Positions 1-4,819 of a DNA stretch of 7,183 nt are shown here, one piece after another. The notes under the pieces were generated by a model that was given only the letters and a program-made list of their open reading frames with translations, was not told where the DNA came from and searched no databases. A program made the translations under genes and the position numbers. The stretch spans positions 1 to 7,183 of the forward strand of contig JAPKCR010000100.1 of NCBI GenBank assembly GCA_026421135.1, written 5' to 3'. The DNA comes from Sulfitobacter sp. Lineage in GTDB: Bacteria; Pseudomonadota; Alphaproteobacteria; Rhodobacterales; Rhodobacteraceae. Within the stretch, counting starts at the first letter, position 1, and each line of letters starts with the position of its first letter.

Positions 1-8
1 ACATTTAA

Positions 9-86
9 ATGCGTAACATTATTTATCTGATAGGTTTGGTTGTAGTTGTTCTTGTCATATTGCGCTTTGCGTTCGGCATTATCTAA
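9..86 (+). CDS. Putative 25-residue single-span membrane micropeptide
   Basis: An ATG at 9 opens a 25-codon frame ending in TAA at 84-86. The peptide begins MRNIIYLIG and is almost entirely hydrophobic (a VVVVLVIL core), with Arg near both ends, as expected for one transmembrane helix. Only eight bases precede it in the window, so its ribosome binding site cannot be judged. It is convergent with the ArsR gene, with 55 bases between the two stop codons. Short one-helix proteins of this style are often annotated as hypothetical in Rhodobacterales, but I cannot name a family. It could also be a chance frame. The composition (clean single helix, basic flanks) favours a real gene, and no function can be assigned. 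Confidence 0.45.
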   Translation: MRNIIYLIGLVVVVLVILRFAFGII

Positions 87-98
87 CTGCACTGAGTT

Positions 99-135
99 TG
101 GCTCTTTCGTGTAATGCCTCGTCATGGAAGAGCCA
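99..135. terminator. Possible weak stem between convergent genes
   Basis: tggctctt at 99-106 is the reverse complement of aagagcca at 128-135, an 8-bp perfect stem with a 21-base loop. It sits between the stop of the micropeptide frame and the stop of the ArsR gene, where a shared terminator would be expected. There is no U-tract on either strand and the loop is long, so termination is only a possibility. Confidence 0.25.
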
Positions 136-141
136 CCTAAA

Positions 142-513
142 CTACTCCGACTGTACTTCGGCAGCGTCTGACGATACCGATCCTATCTCCGCTGCCAAAA
201 ATTTCTCAAAATCATCAAGGTTTATTGGGTCAAACTGACCGAAGCCCTGCATCCATACGGATGGCAGCTTTAGGGCCGAGGGTTCGAGTTTGCACCATTT
301 CAGTCGCCCGCGCTTTTCCTGGGCGATCAGGCCTGCCCGTTCCAGTACAATCAGATGTTTTGAAATTGCGGCCAAGGACATGTCGAATGGTTCGGCGACG
401 TCTGTTACCGCCATGTCATCCTCAAGAAGCATGGATAATATGGCCCGACGGGTCGGGTCAGCGAGGGCTGCAAAGATTGCGTCTAACTGGACGGACATGG
501 TGCTGTTTTTCAT
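142..513 (-). CDS. ArsR-family winged-helix transcriptional regulator (non-metal type)
   Basis: This 123-residue protein is a typical-length ArsR/SmtB winged-helix repressor. The N-terminal LADPTRRAIL segment (about residues 17-26) is the family signature. The helix-turn-helix lies around residues 36-62, with recognition helix MSLAAISKHLIVLERAGL, and a wing follows (KRGRLKW). The metal-sensing CxCxxL motif is absent. The only cysteine is C74, so metal sensing is unlikely. The recognition helix and the tail (WMQGFGQFDP onwards) resemble regulators usually paired with SRPBCC/START-domain genes. No such partner follows: the downstream side holds only the convergent micropeptide frame. The start at 513 gives MKNSTM; an internal ATG at 498 (M6) is equally plausible because neither has a clear Shine-Dalgarno site. 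It is divergent from the ATP synthase operon. The effector is unknown. Confidence 0.9.
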   Translation of the reverse strand: MKNSTMSVQLDAIFAALADPTRRAILSMLLEDDMAVTDVAEPFDMSLAAISKHLIVLERAGLIAQEKRGRLKWCKLEPSALKLPSVWMQGFGQFDPINLDDFEKFLAAEIGSVSSDAAEVQSE

Positions 514-562
514 TCGTTCGCGGGCATTGATCGGGTCGGGCTATCCATAGCGGATCACATCC

Positions 563-578
563 TCAACCAAAAGGTTGA
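563..578. promoter_or_regulatory. Candidate ArsR operator palindrome
   Basis: tcaacc-aaaa-ggttga is a perfect 6-bp inverted repeat with a 4-base spacer, about 50 bp upstream of the ArsR start. Operators of the form caacc-N4-ggttg are typical of ArsR repressors of the SRPBCC-linked type, so autoregulation is the likely role. It lies about 115 bp upstream of the best candidate atp promoter, so direct control of the ATP synthase operon is less likely. Confidence 0.5.
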
Positions 579-619
579 ATAACAAAAGGGCGCAATTAGG
601 GGGGCGGTGGGCGCATGAA

Positions 620-649
620 TTGACGATTTGTCGCAGCTTGGGTTATTCA
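620..649 (+). promoter_or_regulatory. Candidate distal promoter of the F0 operon
   Basis: TTGACG (620-625) is separated by 18 bases from TATTCA (644-649). The -35 matches the sigma-70 consensus at five of six positions and the -10 at three. It would give a leader of about 95 bases before atpI. It is weaker in position than the proximal candidate, and both may be used or neither. Confidence 0.25.
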
Positions 650-691
650 AAGATAAATAAATTCAATTGGTTACGGCAAATGTCTACGCTG

Positions 692-720
692 TTGACTCGG
701 ATGGGCGGTGAAAGTAGCTA
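692..720 (+). promoter_or_regulatory. Candidate proximal promoter of the F0 operon
   Basis: TTGACT (692-697), a 17-base spacer and TAGCTA (715-720) lie just upstream of atpI and would start transcription near 727, leaving a short leader. The -35 is near consensus but the -10 is poor. Alphaproteobacterial housekeeping promoters often keep TTGAC with a loose -10. The call rests on the -35, the spacing and the position. Confidence 0.35.
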
Positions 721-735
721 AGCACCAACACATCC

Positions 736-742
736 AAAGGGA
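736..742 (+). promoter_or_regulatory. Ribosome binding site fixing the GTG start of atpI
   Basis: The purine-rich aaaggga lies 8 bases before the GTG at 751. This supports GTG 751 as the atpI start. The next in-frame ATG, at codon 43, would remove the conserved cytoplasmic N-terminus and begin at the edge of the first membrane helix. Confidence 0.6.
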
Positions 743-750
743 AGTTTTGC

Positions 751-1080
751 GTGACTGATCCGGACCAACAGCAGCGACTAAAGCAGCTTGAGGCAAAGAT
801 TGCAGCGGCAAAGCAGGCGCAAGCGCCGAAACCCCGAGTAGATGAGCACTACTCTCAAGCATCTCTTGCTTGGCGAATGGTGATTGAACTTTGTGCCGGT
901 CTTGGGATCGGTTTTGGCATCGGATACACGTTGGATTGGTTCCTTGGAACGCTCCCGATATTCATGGTGCTATTTGTGATGCTGGGCCTTGCGGCCGGGG
1001 TAAAGACGATGCTCCGCTCTGCGCAAGAAATCCAGGAAAAGAAGATGGCCGAAACGGTCGAAGAAGATAAAGGGCCCTGA
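751..1080 (+). CDS. atpI: F0F1 ATP synthase assembly protein I (AtpI/AtpZ family)
   Basis: This 109-residue protein is the small membrane protein that heads the F0 operon in alphaproteobacteria. In related systems AtpI helps assemble the c-ring and is not part of the final enzyme. A charged, coiled-coil-prone N-terminus (residues 1-35, rich in Q, K and A) is followed by two membrane helices near 43-65 and 67-87 and a charged cytoplasmic tail. The glycine-rich first helix ([17 protein letters not shown]) is characteristic of the AtpZ/AtpI family. The start is GTG with aaaggga upstream. Its stop is one base from the atpB start, so the two are translationally coupled. The family call rests on sequence style plus position at the head of atpB-E-F'-F. 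Confidence 0.93.
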   Translation: MTDPDQQQRLKQLEAKIAAAKQAQAPKPRVDEHYSQASLAWRMVIELCAGLGIGFGIGYTLDWFLGTLPIFMVLFVMLGLAAGVKTMLRSAQEIQEKKMAETVEEDKGP

Positions 1081-1081
1081 C

Positions 1082-1840
1082 ATGGCGGCAGAAGCACACG
1101 GCGAAGAAGCGGGCGGCTTGGTTTTCCACCCGATGGATCAGTTCATCGTTAAGCCGTTCTTCGGCGACGGCGCGGTTTCTTGGTACACGATCACCAATGC
1201 AACTGTCTGGATGGCGCTGGCCGTTCTTGCAGTATTTGCCTTGCTGGTCTTGGGTACATCCAAGCGGTCAGTCATTCCGACGCGGATGCAGTCGGTGGGC
1301 GAACTTGCTTACGGCTTTATTTACAAAATGGTCGAAGACATCTGCGGCAAAGAAGGGGTCAAATACTTCCCCTACATCATGACGCTTTTCATGTTTATCG
1401 TCTTTTCCAACTTCCTTGGCTTGCTGCCAATGGCATTCACCCCGACATCACACATCGCTGTGACGGCTGTCATGGCGTTTGCGGTGTTCTTTGGCGTGAC
1501 TATTCTTGGTTTTGTCAAAAACGGCGCATCCTTCTTGGGGCTGTTTTGGGTTTCCAGCGCACCGCTAGCTCTGCGCCCCATTCTAGCGCTAATCGAAGTC
1601 ATCTCGTACTTCGTGCGCCCAGTCAGCCATTCCATTCGTTTGGCGGGTAACATGATGGCCGGTCACGCTGTGATCAAGGTTTTCGCCGGCTTTGCCGCGA
1701 TTGCTGCCATCGCACCATTGTCCATCGTCGCGATCACCGCGATGTACGGCCTCGAAATCCTGGTGTCGTTTATTCAGGCCTACGTGTTCACTATTCTGAC
1801 GTGTGTCTATCTGAAAGACGCGCTTCATCCGCATCACTAA
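1082..1840 (+). CDS. atpB: F0F1 ATP synthase subunit a
   Basis: This 252-residue inner-membrane protein forms the two proton half-channels beside the c-ring. The essential arginine that faces the c-subunit carboxylate is R186, in [12 protein letters not shown] (E. coli R210). The C-terminal helix carries [14 protein letters not shown], with Q232 matching E. coli Q252. The E. coli pair E219/H245 appears here in exchanged form as H195 and E225, the arrangement known from mitochondrial-type subunit a. Length and the HPMDQF N-terminal motif fit the alphaproteobacterial family. The start at 1082 is one base after the atpI stop, and a purine-rich stretch inside the end of atpI can serve as its ribosome binding site. 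It is intact, with no sign of transfer or damage. Confidence 0.98.
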   Translation: MAAEAHGEEAGGLVFHPMDQFIVKPFFGDGAVSWYTITNATVWMALAVLAVFALLVLGTSKRSVIPTRMQSVGELAYGFIYKMVEDICGKEGVKYFPYIMTLFMFIVFSNFLGLLPMAFTPTSHIAVTAVMAFAVFFGVTILGFVKNGASFLGLFWVSSAPLALRPILALIEVISYFVRPVSHSIRLAGNMMAGHAVIKVFAGFAAIAAIAPLSIVAITAMYGLEILVSFIQAYVFTILTCVYLKDALHPHH

Positions 1841-1893
1841 CAACGGGCGTGGGTCATTCTGACCTGCCCCACTTCATCACCTCAATTCCATCG

Positions 1894-1900
1894 TAAGGAG
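1894..1900 (+). promoter_or_regulatory. Strong Shine-Dalgarno site of atpE
   Basis: taaggag sits 7 bases before the ATG at 1908 and is one of the two best ribosome binding sites in the window. The c subunit is needed in roughly ten or more copies per complex, so a strong initiation site fits its role. The 67-base gap upstream also holds a small stem, ggtca (1852-1856) with tgacc (1860-1864), of uncertain meaning. Confidence 0.7.
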
Positions 1901-1907
1901 AATTCTC

Positions 1908-2144
1908 ATGGAAGGCGATATCGTACAAATGGGCGCATACATTGGCGCGGGTCTGGCATGCATGGGCATGGGCGGAGCGGCAGTCGGTGTGGGCAACGTT
2001 GCAGGCAACTATCTTGCCGGCGCACTGCGCAACCCTTCGGCAGCTGCTGGTCAGACTGCAACACTGTTCATCGGCATCGCGTTTGCAGAAGCCCTGGGGA
2101 TCTTCTCGTTCCTCGTTGCTCTGCTGCTGATGTTCGCCGTTTAA
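1908..2144 (+). CDS. atpE: F0F1 ATP synthase subunit c
   Basis: This 78-residue proteolipid forms the rotating c-ring. It folds as a helical hairpin. Helix 1 (about 8-38) has the small-residue, glycine-rich pattern [17 protein letters not shown] that packs the ring. The polar loop R41-N42-P43 contacts the rotor stalk. Helix 2 (about 50-76) carries the proton-binding carboxylate E61 in [11 protein letters not shown] see no clear set of polar ligands in helix 1 of the kind found in Na+ enzymes, so proton coupling is expected. Glutamate rather than aspartate at the ion site is the usual choice in alphaproteobacteria and mitochondria. It has the strong taaggag site and a stable hairpin after its stop, both consistent with output above its operon neighbours. 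Length is normal. Confidence 0.98.
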   Translation: MEGDIVQMGAYIGAGLACMGMGGAAVGVGNVAGNYLAGALRNPSAAAGQTATLFIGIAFAEALGIFSFLVALLLMFAV

Positions 2145-2172
2145 GCGTCAGACTGACACTTCCTTACGCTTC

Positions 2173-2198
2173 GGGTAGCGCGCTACGGCGCGCTACCC
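2173..2198 (+). promoter_or_regulatory. Intercistronic mRNA hairpin downstream of atpE
   Basis: gggtagcgcgc (2173-2183) and gcgcgctaccc (2188-2198) form a perfect 11-bp stem closed by the loop TACG. In RNA this is C(UACG)G, a member of the very stable UNCG tetraloop class. No U-tract follows, so it is not a classical terminator. It lies 28 bases after the atpE stop and 32 before atpF'. It probably stabilises the 3' end of upstream mRNA or partly attenuates transcription, so that c exceeds b and b'. The structure is seen; the role is inferred. Confidence 0.8.
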
Positions 2199-2219
2199 AA
2201 GGGATTTGAACGTTTTGAC

Positions 2220-2225
2220 AGGAGG
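2220..2225 (+). promoter_or_regulatory. Ribosome binding site of atpF'
   Basis: aggagg (2220-2225) is a full-consensus Shine-Dalgarno site 5 bases before the ATG at 2231. It begins just 21 bases after the atpE hairpin, so translation of atpF' initiates independently and not by coupling to atpE. Confidence 0.7.
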
Positions 2226-2230
2226 CCATA

Positions 2231-2782
2231 ATGGCAACTGAACCAATTGATATGGAAATCGCTGGCAAGTGCGTTAGCGAATTCGGCGGTGCCATTGGCA
2301 TGCCTCAACTTTGCGGCGAATGGTTCGGCAACCAGATCTTCTGGCTGGTCGTAGCGCTTGTTGCGATTTACTTTATTCTGTCTCGCGTTGCTCTACCACG
2401 TATTGGGTCGGTTTTGGCTGAACGCCAAGGCACGATCACCAATGACATCGCTGCTGCCGAAGACCTCAAGGTCAAAGCAACAAAGGCAGAAGCAGCTTAT
2501 GATAAGGCCCTGATTGATGCCCGCGCGGAAGCGCATCGGATCATTGCGGCCGCCAAAGCAGATATTCAAGCCGATCTAAATAGTGCGATTGTGAAAGCAG
2601 ACGCCGAGATTGCCGCGAAAGCTGCTGAATCCGAAAAAGCGATTTCTGAAATTCGCGCAAGTTCCCTGCAGAACGTCGAAGAGGTGGCTAAAGACACCGC
2701 TCAGGCGATTGTGGCAGCCTTGGGTGGATCCGCAGATGCGAAAACTGTTTCCGCGGCCGTCGAAGCCCGGATGAAAGGATAA
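2231..2782 (+). CDS. atpF': F0F1 ATP synthase subunit b' (second b-type stator subunit)
   Basis: This 183-residue protein is the b' partner of the peripheral stalk, also named atpX or atpG in alphaproteobacteria. With b it forms a heterodimer that holds F1 against rotation. The N-terminal 34 residues should be periplasmic and end in [13 protein letters not shown]. One membrane helix follows (about 35-52, [18 protein letters not shown]), then a long Ala/Lys/Glu-rich coiled coil (about 60-165) reaching into the cytoplasm. The conserved [12 protein letters not shown] after the membrane helix is typical of b'. Two cysteines, C14 and C28, lie in the periplasmic part. It has its own strong ribosome binding site, and its stop is 3 bases before the next gene. 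Having two different b genes is characteristic of photosynthetic and related alphaproteobacteria. Confidence 0.95.
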   Translation: MATEPIDMEIAGKCVSEFGGAIGMPQLCGEWFGNQIFWLVVALVAIYFILSRVALPRIGSVLAERQGTITNDIAAAEDLKVKATKAEAAYDKALIDARAEAHRIIAAAKADIQADLNSAIVKADAEIAAKAAESEKAISEIRASSLQNVEEVAKDTAQAIVAALGGSADAKTVSAAVEARMKG

Positions 2783-2785
2783 GCC

Positions 2786-3346
2786 ATGCGTTTAACTTTC
2801 TCAGCCTTGATTGCAGGCACGGTAGCATCCCCCGCTTTTGCTGCGGGCGACGTTTTCTTTTCGTTGAAGAACACAGATTTTATCGTGTTGCTGGCGTTTA
2901 TCCTGTTCATTGGTGTTTTGTTTTATTCCAAAGTGCCAACCTTGCTGTCGGGCATGCTCGACAAGCGGGCTGACGGGATCAAGTCAGAGCTGGACGAGGC
3001 CCGTGCCCTACGCGAAGAAGCGCAGACACTTTTGGCCAGCTATGAGCGCAAGCAACAAGAAGTAAAAGATCAGGCAGACCGGATCGTAACTGCCGCAAAA
3101 GCAGAAGCAACCGAAGCTGCCGAGCAAGCCCGCGCTGATTTGGAGAAATCCATTGTACGCCGGTTGGCCGCTGCCGAAGAACAAATCGGTTCTGCTCAAG
3201 CAGCTGCTGTCAAAGAAGTGCGCGACCAAGCGATCGTTGTCGCAATTGCCGCTGCAAAAGATGTCATCGCCAAGAAGATGTCTGCCGCAGAAGGCAATGC
3301 CCTGATCGAAAGTGCAATTGCAGATGTAGATTCAAAGCTTCACTAA
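2786..3346 (+). CDS. atpF: F0F1 ATP synthase subunit b
   Basis: This 186-residue protein is the b subunit of the peripheral stalk and partner of b'. The N-terminus looks like a signal peptide: MRLTF, a hydrophobic run, then SPAFA-AGD with a plausible cleavage point near residues 19-20. The membrane anchor follows at about 31-48 (DFIVLLAFILFIGVLFYSKV), then PTLLSGMLDKR and a long charged coiled coil (about 55-165) ending in a short helical domain that binds the delta subunit. The start at 2786 is 3 bases after the b' stop, with aaagga at 2774-2779 inside the end of the upstream gene, so translation is probably coupled. It is the last gene of the operon, followed by a terminator. The F1 genes are not here, as expected for a split F0/F1 arrangement. 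Confidence 0.96.
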   Translation: MRLTFSALIAGTVASPAFAAGDVFFSLKNTDFIVLLAFILFIGVLFYSKVPTLLSGMLDKRADGIKSELDEARALREEAQTLLASYERKQQEVKDQADRIVTAAKAEATEAAEQARADLEKSIVRRLAAAEEQIGSAQAAAVKEVRDQAIVVAIAAAKDVIAKKMSAAEGNALIESAIADVDSKLH

Positions 3347-3365
3347 GCTTTCTGTTTTCAGTGAG

Positions 3366-3394
3366 AAGGCCTCGGAGTAACTCCGGGGCCTTTT
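3366..3394 (+). terminator. Rho-independent terminator of the F0 operon
   Basis: aaggcctcggag (3366-3377) pairs with ctccggggcctt (3381-3392) as a 12-bp stem with one G-U pair and a TAA loop. A T-run (3391-3394) and further T-rich sequence (3398-3401) follow. It begins 20 bases after the atpF stop. On the opposite strand the tail is weaker, so it serves the ATP synthase operon first and perhaps the convergent GntR gene second. Confidence 0.92.
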
Positions 3395-3416
3395 GCATTT
3401 TAGGGTGTCTTTCCAC

Positions 3417-4187
3417 CTAGTCCTGTTGGATTTCGTGCTGCAACCTTTGGTGTGCCACGACTTCGTTGCGCTCCGCGCGTTGTTGGTCACGCAGGGCGTT
3501 TTCGACATAGTTCAGATGGGCCTCGACTGCCTGCCTCGCACCCGCTGGGTCACGCGCCTGTAGGGCGTCGTTGATGCTGCGGTGCTGGTGCAGCAGGGCA
3601 GAGCGGGTTGTGTGCTGTTTGAACATCACCTGTCTGTTATAGAACACACCGCCCTGCAAAAGTTCGTACATCGACCGCATCATATGCAGCATAACAACGT
3701 TATGGCTGGCCTCGATAATGGCCATATGGAATTGAGCATCCAGTTTGGCTTCGTCCTCGCTTGCGCGTTTTTCCTGGGCCGCTTCCATCTTGTCAAAGAT
3801 GGTGTTCACGACCTTCAGGTCCGTATCAGATCCCAGACGGGCGGCCCGTTCGGCGGCGAGTCCCTCCATGTCACGGCGGAACGACAGATAATCAAACACC
3901 GCCTCATCATGGCGCGAAAAAAGCTTGATCAGAGGCGGCGAGAAAGCCCCGCCCAAGACGTCGGCAACATAGACACCGGCACCAGGTTTGGCGATCAAAA
4001 GCCCCGACTCTTCGAGTTGCGCAATCGCGTCGCGCAGCGATGGGCGCGACACGTCAAGGCGTTTGGCCAACTCGCGTTCAGCAGGCAACCGCTCGCCGGG
4101 GCGAAGGATGCCGCGCAGGATCAATTGCTCGACCTGCCGTACCACAGCATGTGATAGCTTTTCTGATGATACGGGTTTGAATGGCAT
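3417..4187 (-). CDS. FadR-subfamily GntR transcriptional regulator with FCD domain
   Basis: This 256-residue regulator has the usual FadR-group size. The N-terminal winged helix-turn-helix spans about residues 8-75: the GntR hallmark LRPGERLPAERELAKRLDVSRP is at 28-49, followed by the recognition helix SLRDAIAQLEESGLL, with R49 and R52 as likely DNA contacts. The C-terminal FCD domain (about 95-235) keeps the metal-binding set D150 and H154 (in DAQFHMAII), H202 (in LLHQHRSINDAL) and H224 (in VEAHLNYV). Such proteins bind small carboxylates and control genes for lactate, glycolate, pyruvate or similar acids. The first residues recall PdhR/GlcC/LldR-type members, but no target gene flanks it, so I do not assign a specific name. 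The start at 4187 has a modest gagag site (4194-4198). A promoter overlapped by a palindrome upstream suggests autorepression. It is convergent with atpF. Confidence 0.93.
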   Translation of the reverse strand: MPFKPVSSEKLSHAVVRQVEQLILRGILRPGERLPAERELAKRLDVSRPSLRDAIAQLEESGLLIAKPGAGVYVADVLGGAFSPPLIKLFSRHDEAVFDYLSFRRDMEGLAAERAARLGSDTDLKVVNTIFDKMEAAQEKRASEDEAKLDAQFHMAIIEASHNVVMLHMMRSMYELLQGGVFYNRQVMFKQHTTRSALLHQHRSINDALQARDPAGARQAVEAHLNYVENALRDQQRAERNEVVAHQRLQHEIQQD

Positions 4188-4204
4188 TGGTTACTCTCAT
4201 GAAT

Positions 4205-4223
4205 TGGTCAATTTATATGACCA
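4205..4223. promoter_or_regulatory. Candidate GntR/FadR-type operator
   Basis: tggtca (4205-4210) and tgacca (4218-4223) form a perfect 6-bp inverted repeat with a 7-base AT-rich spacer, 18 bases upstream of the GntR start. TGGTC/GACCA half-sites are those of FadR-group regulators, although FadR itself uses much closer spacing. The palindrome encloses the predicted -10 element of the regulator's own promoter, which is the geometry of an autorepressor. Confidence 0.5.
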
Positions 4224-4240
4224 CGGCAAGGCGTCGGCAA
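4212..4240 (-). promoter_or_regulatory. Candidate promoter of the GntR regulator gene
   Basis: Read on the minus strand, TTGCCG (4240-4235), a 17-base spacer and TATAAA (4217-4212) form a good sigma-70 promoter: 4 of 6 and 5 of 6 matches with ideal spacing. Transcription would start near 4205, giving a leader of about 18 bases before the ATG at 4187. Confidence 0.55.
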
Positions 4241-4293
4241 TGTCTTTGTCGCAGGTTCACAAACTGTTAAGTTCCGTCACCTAATCATTTCGC

Positions 4294-4701
4294 ATGAAAT
4301 CGGTGCCTTTGTTCATTCTTATCTTAATTGGCTTGGTAGCTTGCAACACGCCGGGGCCGCATTTCCGGGGCCTAACCGCTACACGGATCGAAGTTAACGG
4401 TTCGTTGTTCGAGGTGCGGGTCCGCAGCGAGATGGCAGAGGCGATGCGTATCAATCCTGAATACGCTCCCCGGTTCGGGCCAATCAGGGCTCGGGCAGCG
4501 CTTGCGATGTCTGCCGTCAGTGGATGCGAGGTTAAAGACGTGCTAGGCGATCAGGCATTGGCCACTGGCGTTTTGAAGTGTCGATCGGGTACTCACGAAA
4601 CTCGACAATTGCTTCCGTCTGGGTGCATCCAGAAAATCAAGCCACCCCTCAGAACTCACGATCCACCGATCCGCATTTTGAGCTGCGAAGGGAGTTCCTG
4701 A
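4294..4701 (+). CDS. Small predicted lipoprotein upstream of smc
   Basis: This 135-residue protein opens with a lipoprotein signal peptide: MKSVP, a hydrophobic run and the lipobox LVAC with C17 as the lipidated residue. It is therefore probably attached to a membrane on the periplasmic side. The core (about 25-107) contains TATRIEVNGSLFEVRVRSEMAEA, then INPEYAPRFGPIRARAALAMSAVSGCEV and VLGDQALATGVLKC. This resembles a small uncharacterised lipoprotein that I associate with Rhodobacterales; its function is not known to me. From about residue 108 the sequence (RSGTHETRQ onwards) is Pro/Arg/Ser-rich and unlike the core. A lost stop or frameshift near 4580-4615 could have added this tail. No Shine-Dalgarno site is visible before the ATG, but the lipobox position supports this start. 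It lies 118 bases upstream of smc on the same strand. Confidence 0.72.
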   Translation: MKSVPLFILILIGLVACNTPGPHFRGLTATRIEVNGSLFEVRVRSEMAEAMRINPEYAPRFGPIRARAALAMSAVSGCEVKDVLGDQALATGVLKCRSGTHETRQLLPSGCIQKIKPPLRTHDPPIRILSCEGSS

Positions 4702-4711
4702 CTCAATATCT

Positions 4712-4720
4712 TGTGGATAA
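4712..4720 (-). promoter_or_regulatory. Perfect DnaA-box match
   Basis: tgtggataa on + is TTATCCACA on -, the consensus DnaA box. It lies between the lipoprotein stop and smc, close to a possible smc promoter. It is a single copy with no second box or AT-rich unwinding region beside it, so it is not an origin. It could be a DnaA regulatory site or chance. Confidence 0.3.
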
Positions 4721-4754
4721 GCAGTTTGAACCCTCTTTCCCTAGCGCGTTTCGA

Positions 4755-4783
4755 TTGACAGGGTGCTGCAGATCACGCCAACT
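4755..4783 (+). promoter_or_regulatory. Possible smc promoter (good -35, weak -10)
   Basis: TTGACA (4755-4760) is a perfect -35 hexamer 60 bases before the smc start. At 17-base spacing the -10 would be ccaact (4778-4783), a poor match. The position is suitable but the -10 makes this tentative. smc may instead be read from the lipoprotein transcript. Confidence 0.25.
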
Positions 4784-4810
4784 GGCAGACATCTTCAGAA
4801 TCAGCCAAGC

Positions 4811-4816
4811 GAGGGG
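4811..4816 (+). promoter_or_regulatory. Ribosome binding site supporting the TTG start of smc
   Basis: gagggg lies just before the TTG at 4820, with its gagg core 5 bases from the start codon. There is no in-frame ATG nearby upstream, and the next upstream alternative is a GTG at 4763 without a clear site or conserved sequence. This supports TTG as the initiation codon. Confidence 0.55.
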
Positions 4817-4819
4817 CGT

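Noticed and set aside
2173..2198. Reading the atpE downstream hairpin as a full terminator
   Set aside because: No T-run follows, and two more essential F0 genes lie immediately downstream in the same operon.
2215..2220. Perfect TTGACA just before atpF'
   Set aside because: No -10 element occurs at 16-18 bases, where the sequence is already atpF' coding DNA. It directly abuts the ribosome binding site, so an internal promoter is not supported.
3582..4154. 190-codon plus-strand frame
   Set aside because: It is antisense to the GntR regulator, whose conserved motifs establish the real frame.
4351..4372. Direct repeat ccggggcc (4351-4358 and 4365-4372)
   Set aside because: Short GC-rich repeat inside the coding sequence just after the lipobox; no flanking structure or further copies, so chance is enough.
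4702..4819. Possible replication origin suggested by the DnaA box
   Set aside because: Only one box, no AT-rich unwinding element and no origin-associated genes are present.
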